Assembly: GCA_026874595.1 (NCBI GenBank)
Contig: CM049310.1
Span: forward strand, 22,236,058 to 22,300,057
Reading direction: 5' to 3'
DNA from: Sipunculus nudus
Lineage: Eukaryota > Annelida > Sipuncula > Golfingiida > Sipunculidae
Length of the DNA stretch: 64,000 nucleotides
Shown in pieces: positions 46,799-57,120 of this stretch. Position 1 is the first letter of the stretch. Each line of letters starts with the position of its first letter. The position numbers and the translations under genes are program-made. Under the pieces are notes generated by a model. It was not told where the DNA came from, searched no databases, and was given only the letters and a program-made list of their open reading frames with translations.

Positions 46799-46800
46799 TA
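46757..46800. repeat. (AT)n microsatellite
   Basis: AT run with one TAC interruption. Confidence 0.88.
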
Positions 46801-46905
46801 AAGTTTGCACCTGTATTTTCATTTGAATTTTTCAGGTATATATCATATTCCATGTATCAATCATGTATAATTGACAAATATCTGTGACTAATACTTGATA
46901 ATTAT

Positions 46906-47025
<120 letters not shown>

Positions 47026-49119
47026 ATTTCCATATCAACCATATTCTTTCTTGCCGTATCTATTCATATATATGTACATCCAATGACCATTCAGCAAGAT
47101 TTACATTTTCATAATGATATAACTGTTGATAAATAATTATTCATAGTTATTGTAGTATTTTAGTTTTGTAAATTAACTGGTTTTCAGTTTTACCACTTGT
47201 TACCCAAAGTATTTAATCCATCAAGTCTAATATACTGTGTTACGGGTACAGGCACTGTAACACCTGTGGGTCCAATGTTACCTGAAGGCTAATGAACCAT
47301 ACACTCTCCCTAAACAATTTTTGGGTCTGGCATTTAGCAGTGTCCGATGTGTGATGAGAATGTAATCCCTGCGCCGCCTGTTGGACAGCTCGTGTACTTT
47401 AAACGTGTTTCACCGTCACATTGAAACACGGTGAAATGGATATCAACCAAAGTGCATTAAAAATTGCTTATTTTATACAAAAATATTCTACTTAAAATTA
47501 ACCTTGTAGTTTGTGTATGACGTTGTGAGTCTTTTGTACCATTATTGATTATCAAGTGGGGCCGATGCTGCTTCCTTACATTAGATTCAGTTGGATTATG
47601 TTTGAAGTTTACTTGAAGTTTTATTCATTATATTTATGCACCCCGGATCCTGTCATAGCAACAATGGATTCACACCCACTGAAATTTAAGAGTTTTGTCA
47701 CTTATAAAAATAAGCAACTTGAAGATACTGACTTCAGTAAAATCCAGTAAAAACGGGAGGATCCTCGTGGAGTCCCTAACTGTACGCCTAGCTTTGAATT
47801 TTGACCAGTAAAATTATTTTAGGAACTGAGAGCCGGCCATTCATTCAACACAATATGGCTACCCTACCCAAGCTATGTATATAGGTCATTTAGCATATCC
47901 TGACATATGGGACTGACCACATAACTGTTTGCCTGTAAAATGTTTAGCAACAGATTGAAAATCAGTATACATGTTATTTATAAATTTATTATTAAATTTA
48001 TATATCCTGCTTACCTTGCGATATTCAGTTGAATCAGTGGAGTGGTGTTTGCTTCAATCAATGCGACGGCCTGTTCAGAACCTGCATCAGCCACAGCAAT
48101 GCTTTAATAGACCTGCTCCAGTCTGTCCACTCATAGGGGTCATCTCAGGGTCAAGCCAAACCAGATGGCCCAGATGTGACAGGGATTGCCAGGGGACATT
48201 TAATGTTGTTTCACAGTTAGGTGAAATGCTAGTTGTAATCAGGGTGATACGTAATTTCAACATATCTTCAATACACATAACCATTTGCTTGTTGAAATAT
48301 TGTTTAAATGAACAATTTAAAGACACCGTCTGCATGTCAATATATCATAAGGAAAGAGGGTAAGAATCACACAAATATATCAATTAAAAAAAATGTTTTC
48401 TGGTTTTTCTTTTTTTCTGGTTATAGATTTTTAGTCATATGTACTAATTTATATCTGAATTACCACTAACTTGATTTGCATGGAAAATCAGATAATATAT
48501 AACTGACGAGTCTTCAGAATATAAAAAATCTGTTCAATTAATTTCTAAAACATCGCCAATGATTAAAAAAATTCTGTTGTGATTAAATTTTAAATTTAAC
48601 AAAAGTGTTTTACAAAATATTTTGTTTGTATATGCATGTAGGTGTATTGTTAATACTATACCCATAAAATACAGAAAAAAAACTGTTATTATCTAAAAGA
48701 TGGTAAGAGGTTTTGAAAACATGTTAAGATATTTTTATTTTTTAAAGTAAAATATAAATGTTATTATACAACTTTAATGAACCTGCAGTTAAAATTAAGG
48801 TCATTTTACCCATGTGAATACTGCAGTTCAGTCGTTCGATTGTGCACCTAATAAATTTACTTACAACAGTCAAATTACTCAGTCAGCTTAAACATCATCA
48901 GATGGCTGAAAACACGGCAATCACAACAAAAACGGCCATGAATGTTTTAACATAATTTTATAAGTTTTTCTTCAAAAGGTTTCACTTAAAGTATACTGAA
49001 TGTTACTTGCATCCTGATAAGCATTTGTTATATAAAAGTCTTCCCAGTATCGACCGTATATATATAATATATATATATGATTATTAAAAGACTGAATAAA
49101 TTAAATAAGGAGACAACTT

Positions 49120-49640
49120 GCATGCGAACTGCCGCGTATTTCTAGCGACCTTTTTTGAAAAAATATGCAAATGCTGCATTTTGCCATATTTTTTTTCGAC
49201 GTTCGCATCCTTCGTAAAACGTTCGCCTGCATATAACCCCGTGAAATCAGTAAATAAATGCCACTGTATCAGTATTCACTGTCATTGAAACTTCCGCGTA
49301 CGCCGCGAATGCCGCGCGCATCACGTGCCTGTACTCTTGACGTTTACTTAGGCAGTGTTTTCGCGGCAAAGTCCAGCATTTACATTTTATGCTCAAAAAG
49401 TTCGCCGAAAATGCGCGGTCGGGGTTCGCCCGAAATGGGTACGCCAACAATGCGCGGGGGTTCGCATGTGACGGAAATTGCAATTTGCAATGCATGTGAA
49501 TCCCCATGCATTGTCGGCGAACTGTTAGGAAAACTTTTAAGCACAAAATGCGAATGCCATTTTTTCGATGTTCGCATCCTTCATAAATCGTTCGCATGCA
49601 TGTGAAAACACCGCTTAAAATACCCCTTTGCGGCACGCAG
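49120..49640. repeat. CpG-rich block with an internal direct duplication
   Basis: GACGTTCGCATCCTTCGTAA followed by ACGTTCGCCTGCAT (near 49198-49230) recurs as GATGTTCGCATCCTTCATAA then TCGTTCGCATGCAT (near 49568-49600). A TGCAAATGC...GCCAT(A/T)TTTTTTCGA lead precedes each copy. In between, TTCGC and GCGCGG motifs are dense, in strong contrast to the AT-rich surroundings. Overlapping frames of 160 residues (minus) and 115 residues (plus) exist here, but neither resembles a known family. The block may be a small mobile element or a relic CpG island. Confidence 0.5.
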
Positions 49641-50150
49641 ATATAGTGATTTCTGGCGAAGGGTTCAACGCCTTGAAGCACCAGAGCAATCCTTAATTCA
49701 TCATTCAACGTCAACGCAAGAAACATCATTAATTAAACGCAGAAAAATCACGTTCATGGGAATTAAGGCTTCAGGAGTTTGAATAAAAACATCTTCCATG
49801 AATTCTTTTTAAAAGTCCATTTTATTAATATGACGTAAGAATAATGTCCAAGAAAAGGATTCTTGTTGATTTTAATGGCGCTGCTTGTACCAGTCCTTTT
49901 AAAAGGACTATTTTAAAAGATATTTATTACAGAAATATGCTTGATTTCAGTTATTTTTTAGATAACTGGCTTATTACAAGAAGAGTATTTATAGATATTA
50001 AAAGCATGACATTTGAGCATAAGATCAGCTGTTCATGCAGGCATAATCAATAATTGGTGTCTATATAAATAAGAATAGGTATTTTTATTCAGCAGGCATG
50101 CGTTTTTATTCATAATACCTGAAAATACCTATTTAAGAAAAGAAATGAAT
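49641..50150. other. Non-coding stretch
   Basis: Nothing recognised; the 69-residue frame at 49844-50053 has no family resemblance. Confidence 0.55.
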
Positions 50151-50151
50151 G

Positions 50152-50153
<2 letters not shown>

Positions 50154-50202
<49 letters not shown>
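50154..50202. repeat. (AT)n microsatellite
   Basis: Uninterrupted AT run. Confidence 0.9.
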
Positions 50203-50205
<3 letters not shown>

Positions 50206-50344
50206 CGTATATATATAAATAAATAATATATTATAGGTTATATATATAATATATTATAAATTGTTCATATATGTAGATATTATATCATATATAGGTTATA
50301 TTAATGTAAAAAATGTATTATAATTTTCATTTTTATAAATACAT

Positions 50345-50345
<1 letters not shown>

Positions 50346-50429
<84 letters not shown>
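50346..50429. repeat. (ATA)n(ATT)n microsatellite with hairpin symmetry
   Basis: About ten AAT-type units switch to about eighteen ATT-type units. The two arms are complementary, so the tract can fold into a long hairpin. Confidence 0.88.
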
Positions 50430-50430
<1 letters not shown>

Positions 50431-50720
50431 ATAGTCACTATCTATAAAAGGTTTTGACACTAACACATGACATATAGTACTTTGCAAGAATATGGTAATT
50501 ATAACGTCAGAATAGTAACAAATTGTGTCCCTATTTACATGACTCTGTTTGTAATTTTTTTTTTCAATAAATGACTTTACAGTTCTTTAAATATCTTTTT
50601 TATATATAATTTAATGTAATGAAAGCTGTTTGAGAAATAACACATTTCAATACATTACATTAACGTCACTTTAAAATGTTGATAAAACTATATTTTTTTA
50701 TCCCATTAAGAATACATTTA

Positions 50721-50900
50721 TCCAACATAGGCCCAACGTTGCACGTCCAACCTGAGCCAACATACAAGATTCAGCATGTGTGCAATGTATATCCAACGTT
50801 GGCCCAACGTTGTGCACCCAACCCCAACCAATATCCAACGTTCCAACATACGTGCAACGTATATCCTACGTTGGCCCAACGTATGCATGCTGGCTGGGTA
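50721..50900. repeat. AACGTT-rich minisatellite-like repeat
   Basis: CCAACGTTGGCCCAACGTTG and variants occur several times (near 50731, 50792, 50837, 50868), along with CATACxxGCAACGTATATCC text. The core TTGGCCCAACGTT is largely palindromic. The block ends in GCATGCTGGCTGGGTA. Such arrays are widespread in marine invertebrates; the class is uncertain. Confidence 0.6.
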
Positions 50901-52330
50901 GGGATCGGCCTTTCCTTGTTTCCCCTCTAGGGAAGGCCTAAATAATGAAATTCAGTGGGACATGTATCTCCGGCAACCATCATGTTAATTATGTTAAATT
51001 TCCCACCCAGCGATTCCAGATTTAACAAACGTGTCAGATTTCACTACAACTCAGTGGTCCCATGAGTGCTTATTGGCAGATAAAAGCGCTACTTTGTCAA
51101 AAACCAGTGTCTGGATTACCTTAAAACTGCCCAGCAATTAATATATTTAGCATCCGAAAATCAACTGAAACAATGACAAAATTATGCGGGGGGGGGGGGG
51201 GGTTGGTTTAGATACGTAATAGAACAGTTGTAAAATGTTGAGTACTCTTTCGATCTTTCGATCATATGAAACCATTTTGTCAGGGATTAACACTTGGATT
51301 GACTTGGAACTTGCAATGTTTGCTTATCTTTAATCGTTAATTCACCATTATCTATTCAGTGAGACTTGCTAACAGCGCCAACTATAATTCTTTTATTTTT
51401 AGCCCTGTTTATAATGGTTCCCTTGATATCGGCAAAAAAATCATCTTGTGAGGCCCCTAGTCTGTTTTGCATCATTACCACATTTGCCAGTGGTAATTCT
51501 CACAGACAACTGACAAATATCTTTCACAATACAGAAGTCAATTTCCTTATTGTCTAACACTTCTCTTTAATAGTAGTAAATATGCAACTCAATTTAAATC
51601 CAGGGCTTGGTCTTGCATTTATTTTTATTGAGCGATGTTAGGGCACAATCATATGGACTTTCATGGTCAATTGTGCTGCCTCTTGTCTTGGCGACGCCAT
51701 ATCAAACGTGCTAAAAAGAATATTCAAGCCGAATAAAAAATATAAACAGTTTCTATCACCCTCAACAAAAAGAAGAAAATGGAGAGAGAGCCTGAAACAA
51801 AGCCTTTGAAGACAGCGCCATCTTTTGCCCTTGATGGAAACTACTGGTAGGACTATACTGTATCAAGCGAATAAGATTGTTTGATGTGAGAGTGATGGTA
51901 CACATTAAAATACAAGTGTGTTATATTCTGGTTTGTAATGATGTTAAAAGAGTGAGCGGAAATAGCTGACGTGCTGCACCCACGCCGTTCGCAAGTCCCC
52001 CTTAGTATCGGTGCTTTATTAGACACCTTGCTTGGAGGTTTGCAGCTTAGCGCGGTAGATGTCGTGGTGGAGCAGTTTATCTGCAAACGATTTGTTAGGG
52101 TCATGGCCTGTGGAAAAGTCTCCCATTGGTTGTTCGCGGGATAACTGCGTCATTAGACTGGTACCCTTCCCCCACATGTACCTTTGTGTTTCCGATTGTT
52201 GTTGCTTTACTCAATATTAATGCAGATTTCGATGTTTCAATCATATGAAACTTGATTCTTAGTACATTTTATTTTTTTCAGATGGAACGATGCCCTCAGT
52301 TCTTTTCTAAATAAAGAATATAATTGTTCC
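50901..52330. other. Upstream flank of the PSMD5-like gene
   Basis: Contains a poly-G run near 51187-51202. Around 51940-52145 GC and CpG content rise, and there are overlapping open frames on both strands: minus 51853-52104 and a plus frame lacking ATG at 51956-52144. None is recognised. They may belong to a 5' exon or a bidirectional promoter zone. Confidence 0.45.
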
Positions 52331-52335
52331 TGCTC

Positions 52336-52369
52336 GGGTCATGACCTCGTGTTGACCCCGACGTGACCC
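52336..52369. promoter_or_regulatory. Cluster of four nuclear-receptor half-sites upstream of PSMD5
   Basis: GGGTCA (52336-52341) and TGACCT (52342-52347) form a zero-spaced palindrome. TGACCC follows at 52353-52358 and again at 52364-52369, each after exactly 5 bp. The array therefore contains one IR0 and two DR5 arrangements of the AGGTCA-type half-site. It lies 56-89 bp upstream of the start codon at 52425. The motif match is seen; receptor binding is inferred only. Confidence 0.5.
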
Positions 52370-52424
52370 CACCTGGCCGTTGGCGTGTAAGGTCTAATGA
52401 GTTGCACACCACAAACAAATAAGC

Positions 52425-52603
52425 ATGTCAGCAGGAATGGATCTCTCAAATGCGCTAGACCGGTTGCCTGACGCCGAGGACAAGCTGACTGCCTTGCAAA
52501 ATATCCAGACCCTGCTTTCTGCTGTCCCTGTGTCCTCACTGAGCGATGTTGCACCTAATGTCAACTTCAGTTCTGTGTTCGAATGTCTCAACACAAACTC
52601 GCA
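52425..52603 (+). CDS. PSMD5: 26S proteasome non-ATPase regulatory subunit 5-like, exon 1
   Basis: PSMD5 (S5b) is a cytosolic HEAT/ARM-repeat chaperone that helps assemble the base of the 19S proteasome regulator. The exon starts ATGTCAGCAGGAATG and encodes 59 residues plus two bases: MSAGMDLSNALDRLPDAEDK, LTALQNIQTLLSAVPVSSLS, and on to FECLNTNS. This fits the N-terminal helices of animal PSMD5, where a leucine-rich helix, LxxxLQAVPL, and a (L/F)xxLNxN segment occur in the same order. It closes at a good donor CA|GTGAGT (52604). Joined to the exon at 56906 the frame is maintained. The start is chosen because it is the first ATG, the upstream text is CpG-rich and promoter-like, and the length matches the family. 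Confidence 0.72.
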
Positions 52604-52841
52604 GTGAGTGAACAGTCGTTCATATATATAGACACTGAAGAGAACGTGCACAGTGGTGCATGGGCTTCAATTCAGCTGAATCATACCTTCATGGATGGCC
52701 CAGATACTTATATGTGATACCTCAAGATCTGTAGAAATTTTAATAGAATACCTTAATTGGAACTATTGAATATAGTTTCTAATGAAGAAGATATAACAAC
52801 CAATTACATGTATATATGAATGAAAATAATATCATCCTTTA

Positions 52842-54408
52842 TTTTTAGCTCAGCTGACTATAAGTATAAGTCATCTGAGCTATAGTCATGGTCCTTTGTC
52901 CGTCGGCCGTCCGGCCGTCCGTCCGTTAACAGGGCACGTTTTAAAACCATTGGACCTACGAATCCAAAAGTCTGCATACCAATAGATGTCCCCAAAATCT
53001 CCTACCATACCAAAAATTGGGTCATTAGGACTTCGTTTCTTCGAGATATTAAGGAAAAACCTCCGTTTTCCATAAAAAAGCCATTGTTACACTTCAAAGC
53101 TGCCTAATATCAAAACCACTGATCTGTTTTTGATCGTATTTAGTATTCATATTTTTCCATACATTTTCTGTGCACAAACCAAAAATTAGGTTAGTATTGG
53201 GTATTATTTTGAAGTTATGGGCCCAAATATAATGCAGTTTCTTAAATATCAGGAAATATATTTGCTCACTTAACATGAGAATTGCTGAGGCTGGAGACTT
53301 TTTTTCAGGAATATAACTTTATTTAATCAAGATTCAATTGTTTACCCAAAATTAGATCTGAATTTTGCAAATTTTTCAAGTTATTAGAATAAATAAAAAA
53401 TCAGTACCTTAAATTTCGTCCTACTTTGGCAATGGCACGTTTTTTCCCTGTAAGCACTGTTGATTTAATTTTCACAGCATATATACATATGGATTTAATC
53501 TTTTAAAATCTGAAATTTCAAAGGAATTGTTTGAAAAGAGTAGCTTTTATTGAAGTTTTCAAACACCATGTCAAGTGTTGTTTACATCTGGCCCACCTAG
53601 TAATATAGTCTTCACTTGCATTATGTAACCCACCCCAGGCAGCTTGCCTTGGCTTAGCTTGGCCACTACTAGCAGGCTTCCCCTCTGCCCTGCACTCCCA
53701 CCCCCCCCCCCCCAGCTGGTGCATAAACTAGATGAATGTTATAATTTTCTGTATTTTATTTTATTTTTGGCTATGCTACATTTTAGATTTTGTATTGTAC
53801 CACCAGGGTTACAATGATTAAAGTGCACATTTAATTGTGCCCACAAAGTGATGTATTGCTATGAAAGTGTGGATGTTCATCAGAGTGCTCATTAAAGATT
53901 TTAATTTGTTTGACTTATAACTCATGGTTGTATCAGTTGTTACATGATACTGGCTAAATAATCAAAATTTATATTGCTGATCCTTTATTTCAGTTTATAA
54001 AATTAAACATTCCCAACTCCAGTTTGCTCCTGGTATAATATATTGGGTGTTTTGATCCTTGGATTAATTTTAACACATGTATTAGTTTCATAGTTGAGAA
54101 TACTTTTCTTTTTTTCCTGATACCATTTAAAAAAATAAAAATATTTAAATTTTTCCTATTAGTGCTGTGGATTTAATGTTCACAGCATGTACACATTAGC
54201 ATTTCATCTGTTAAAATCTGAAATTTGAAACTAATTGATCAAAAACTGTAGATTTTATTCAAGTTTCCAGGTACCAAGTCTTCATTGTTTACATCAGGTC
54301 AGTATAAATGCAGTGTACTGGGCAGTTACATAACACCTTCAGGTCTGACCTACTGCCACTGTGAGTGTCTGGGTCAGGCTGGGTCAGGCAGTAATTACCA
54401 GAGAGCCT

Positions 54409-54439
<31 letters not shown>

Positions 54440-54459
54440 GCAGTCCAGCTCTCTCTCTT

Positions 54460-54491
<32 letters not shown>

Positions 54492-54510
54492 CTCTGCTTT
54501 TTCTCTTTCT

Positions 54511-54544
<34 letters not shown>

Positions 54545-55922
54545 TACCCTTATTGCCTCCCTTCCTCCCTCCATCCCATTCTGTTGACAGGTACTATAAA
54601 CTAGATACATTAGCTATAAATGTTGATGCAATTTAGAAATGTGAATCAACTGAAATATTCACAATCACATGTATGTTATACTGTAAATTTATAGTAACAT
54701 TCGTAAACCTGGATAAAAATAATGTAATGAAAAAAAGGAATAAATGCAAATATTGTTAATTTTTATTGGCTCAGTAGAATGGGGAAAAAAATGATTTGCT
54801 TTGTTTCTCCATCTTTCTGTCTGTTTTAAATATTTAATGTTCATGAATAAACTTTTTTTTATAAGCACTGTTGAATTAAATTTCATATCCTGTATGTATA
54901 TGCAAGGGTGTTGTAACTCACTCTCACCATCCCCTTCTTCATCCCACTGAGGCTTTGCTCCTTGGCACTGTGAACAATAGTTCTATGGCTATAGCATAAA
55001 ATTTAATAATTAAAGAAAATATCTGCAGAGAGACAGAGGCGTTGTAACTCTGATGATAACACAAAACCCCCCCCCCCCCCCATCAAGTCATTGCACCTGT
55101 GGAGTAAGGACGTTATGGCAACTGTATACATATCATAAAATTGATAAAAAAGGTTTACCAAATAAATTGGATCTCATCAGACAAATGTGTAAACTGTTGA
55201 ACTGTCAACAGCTTATCAAAAATGTAACCAATGGAAAGGCATGGTCAGATCTCAAATATTATTTGCAACATTTTCTTCAATCATATAAACCAACCATGGC
55301 CCAGATTACCTCTTCCTCTCAAACTTTATCTACATTTCAACATATTTTTAATATTTTAACCTTCTAGGTGGTTCAGTAATGTTGACCATTTGTCCATAGG
55401 TACCTATGTACATGCCAGAAATTATGTCAATATTGTGTAATATGTAGACGTGAGGGTCATCAAAATAATGTACTTTGTCAAGACCGATCTTGTCAAGATA
55501 TCATGTCACACAGTCACAAATTCATAAATCCCCTCATCAGCATAGTTAATCATAACCTTGTATCTGTCAAATTGAAAGCTTGCAGTTTTCCATACACTAT
55601 AGTTCCTTCATCAAATAGCCTTATCATCATTATACCACTGCTTAGTATACTGTCATTGCATTCATATTTGCTCAAATAAATTGTTTTTTTTTTACCCCTC
55701 CCAAATAAATAAAAAATAAACCACTATATTTTACTCCATATTAATCCATCAGTCAGATTATTTCATATATCATTTACTCACATATTACATTATATTCCTT
55801 TATAAAAGCCCAACATGACCATGATATTCATAAGCTTTTTCTACTCAATATAGTATAACAATGGTGATACATTTATAGTCCAATCATGATCAGCTGAGCG
55901 CCGTGACCCATGGGTCCCTTGT
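52842..55922 (+). repeat. Dispersed repeat in PSMD5 intron 1 (copy A, about 3.1 kb)
   Basis: It starts TTTTTAGCTCAGCTGACTAT, continues with a GTCCGTCGGCCGTCCGGCCG-type tract and ends CAGCTGAGCGCCGTGACC then CATGGGTCCCTTGTT. The first kilobase is about 90% similar by eye to 57121-58095. Its head forms a hairpin (AGCTCAG...CTGAGCT), and the CTGAGC...GGTCC(T/C)(T/C)TTGT text of the head recurs at the tail as a terminal direct similarity. Such elements are abundant in molluscs but I cannot name the class. A module near 53440-53640 is repeated in diverged form near 54150-54320. Confidence 0.65.
54407..54544. repeat. (CT)n-rich tract
   Basis: About 135 bp of CT/CTTT repeats with short interruptions. 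It makes Ser-Leu-rich frames on the plus strand and Arg-Glu-rich frames on the minus strand that are not genes. Confidence 0.92.
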
Positions 55923-56905
55923 TATAATCTTATTATTTTTTTTTTTTCATTTTTTAGTGCTCCAAGTTGCTGCATCCAATACATTTTCCCAGGTTGTAAA
56001 AAAAAACAAACAAGTGCCCCTGTTAACATGTAGTATCAATTTTATGGGTTTATTTTATGTTTTTTTTTGGTTGTGTATTTTACCATCCATTTAAATAGTG
56101 CTATGACATATCATTGTCATAATGTAAGGATTTCCATAATTTTGTAGCCCCATCATGTTTTTCACATTTTGAAGGCCTTGATATGCTCTGAGGACAGCAA
56201 ATACTTTAAATATATTCTCTCAAGATAAGAAGCAAGCAAAGGTTTGATTTTATTGGACCCAGTTGTGGCTCTGTTGTTAACACAGGTTGCTGCCTTCATT
56301 TATCTAGTGGACGGGAAATCATGCACTGTTAGACATTGTGAGCTGGAGTGATTGTTTCGTGTGCAGTGCACATATTCAATCATCGATCACTTCTGATTTC
56401 CTGACCCACCTAGCAGAAATGTGACACATGCAACTGGTAAGCTGAAAGAATCCAGTGTGTAACCCTGGTAACAACCAGTGTAGCTAATAGTCTTGTGCAG
56501 CCAGTGGTCCAGTTACAGGACACTCAAGCGGTAATGATGTAACACATGCACTGCACACCACTGGCTGAAAAAATCGCCCTGGTTCACCACACTCAAGATG
56601 TACTTAAACTGGGTGCATCATCAGAAGATGCATGTGTTCCTGTCCACTAGATAAAATTAAGGCAGCTACCTGTGGTTCTGTGTTTACAAGAGAGCCACAA
56701 CTGGGTCTAAGATATTTTATATCAAGTATTGCTTGATCTCTCTGTGTATCACACCAGCCCTGATAACACAAAAAATTCAAAATTATTTTCTGATTTTTAA
56801 TTACGTAAAGACTAAAGAACAGTCATCACTTGCCCAGTTTTGTTGCAACTAAAAAAATAGAATTGAGAACAGTATCAGTGTGTAATATATGACTATATTT
56901 CACAG

Positions 56906-57050
56906 GGAGCAGATAGAAGCTTGCTGTGACGTGCTGAACCACCTGTTGTCAGCATTAGATGCTACAGTCCTCCCAGAACAGTTCCAACAAGACCTCCTGC
57001 TGGGTCTGCAGCATCCAGCACAGCCTGTAGTCAAACTATGTCTCAGACAG
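56906..57050 (+). CDS. PSMD5: 26S proteasome non-ATPase regulatory subunit 5-like, exon 2
   Basis: Acceptor TATTTCACAG|G. The first base completes the CAG codon left by exon 1, giving EQIEACCDVLNHLLSALDAT, then VLPEQFQQDLLLGLQHPAQP and VVKLCLRQ. This matches the second helical repeat of PSMD5: a (V/C)..(I/L)L..LL.A helix, a loop, then DL..GL.HP...V+.L.L.Q. The donor used is CAG|GTTGGC at 57051, phase 0. The genome reads on as VGR, matching the family's IGR, so the exon could extend a few codons to another GT; the next exon is needed to decide. No exon 3 was found to position 64000, so the gene continues beyond the window and intron 2 exceeds 6.9 kb. Confidence 0.75.
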
Positions 57051-57120
57051 GTTGGCAGACAGCAGTCAAATTCAGTTATATATATATATATATACAAGAT
57101 TTACATCAAACAAAATCTGG

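Noticed and set aside
47240-47280. TGTTACGGGTACAGGCACTGTAACA as a micro-element
   Set aside because: The inverted ends are only 25 bp apart in total, too short to be more than a chance hairpin or an LTR-end fragment.
47971-48363. 130-residue plus-strand frame
   Set aside because: No recognised family, and the opposite strand is equally open; only the minus-strand splice donor nearby is kept as a lead.
49247-49729. 160-residue minus-strand frame as a gene
   Set aside because: It spans the CpG-rich duplicated block, overlaps a 115-residue frame on the other strand and resembles no family, so composition alone can explain it.
54285-54636. Ser/Leu-rich and Arg/Glu-rich frames of up to 100 residues
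   Set aside because: Direct products of the CT-rich tract.
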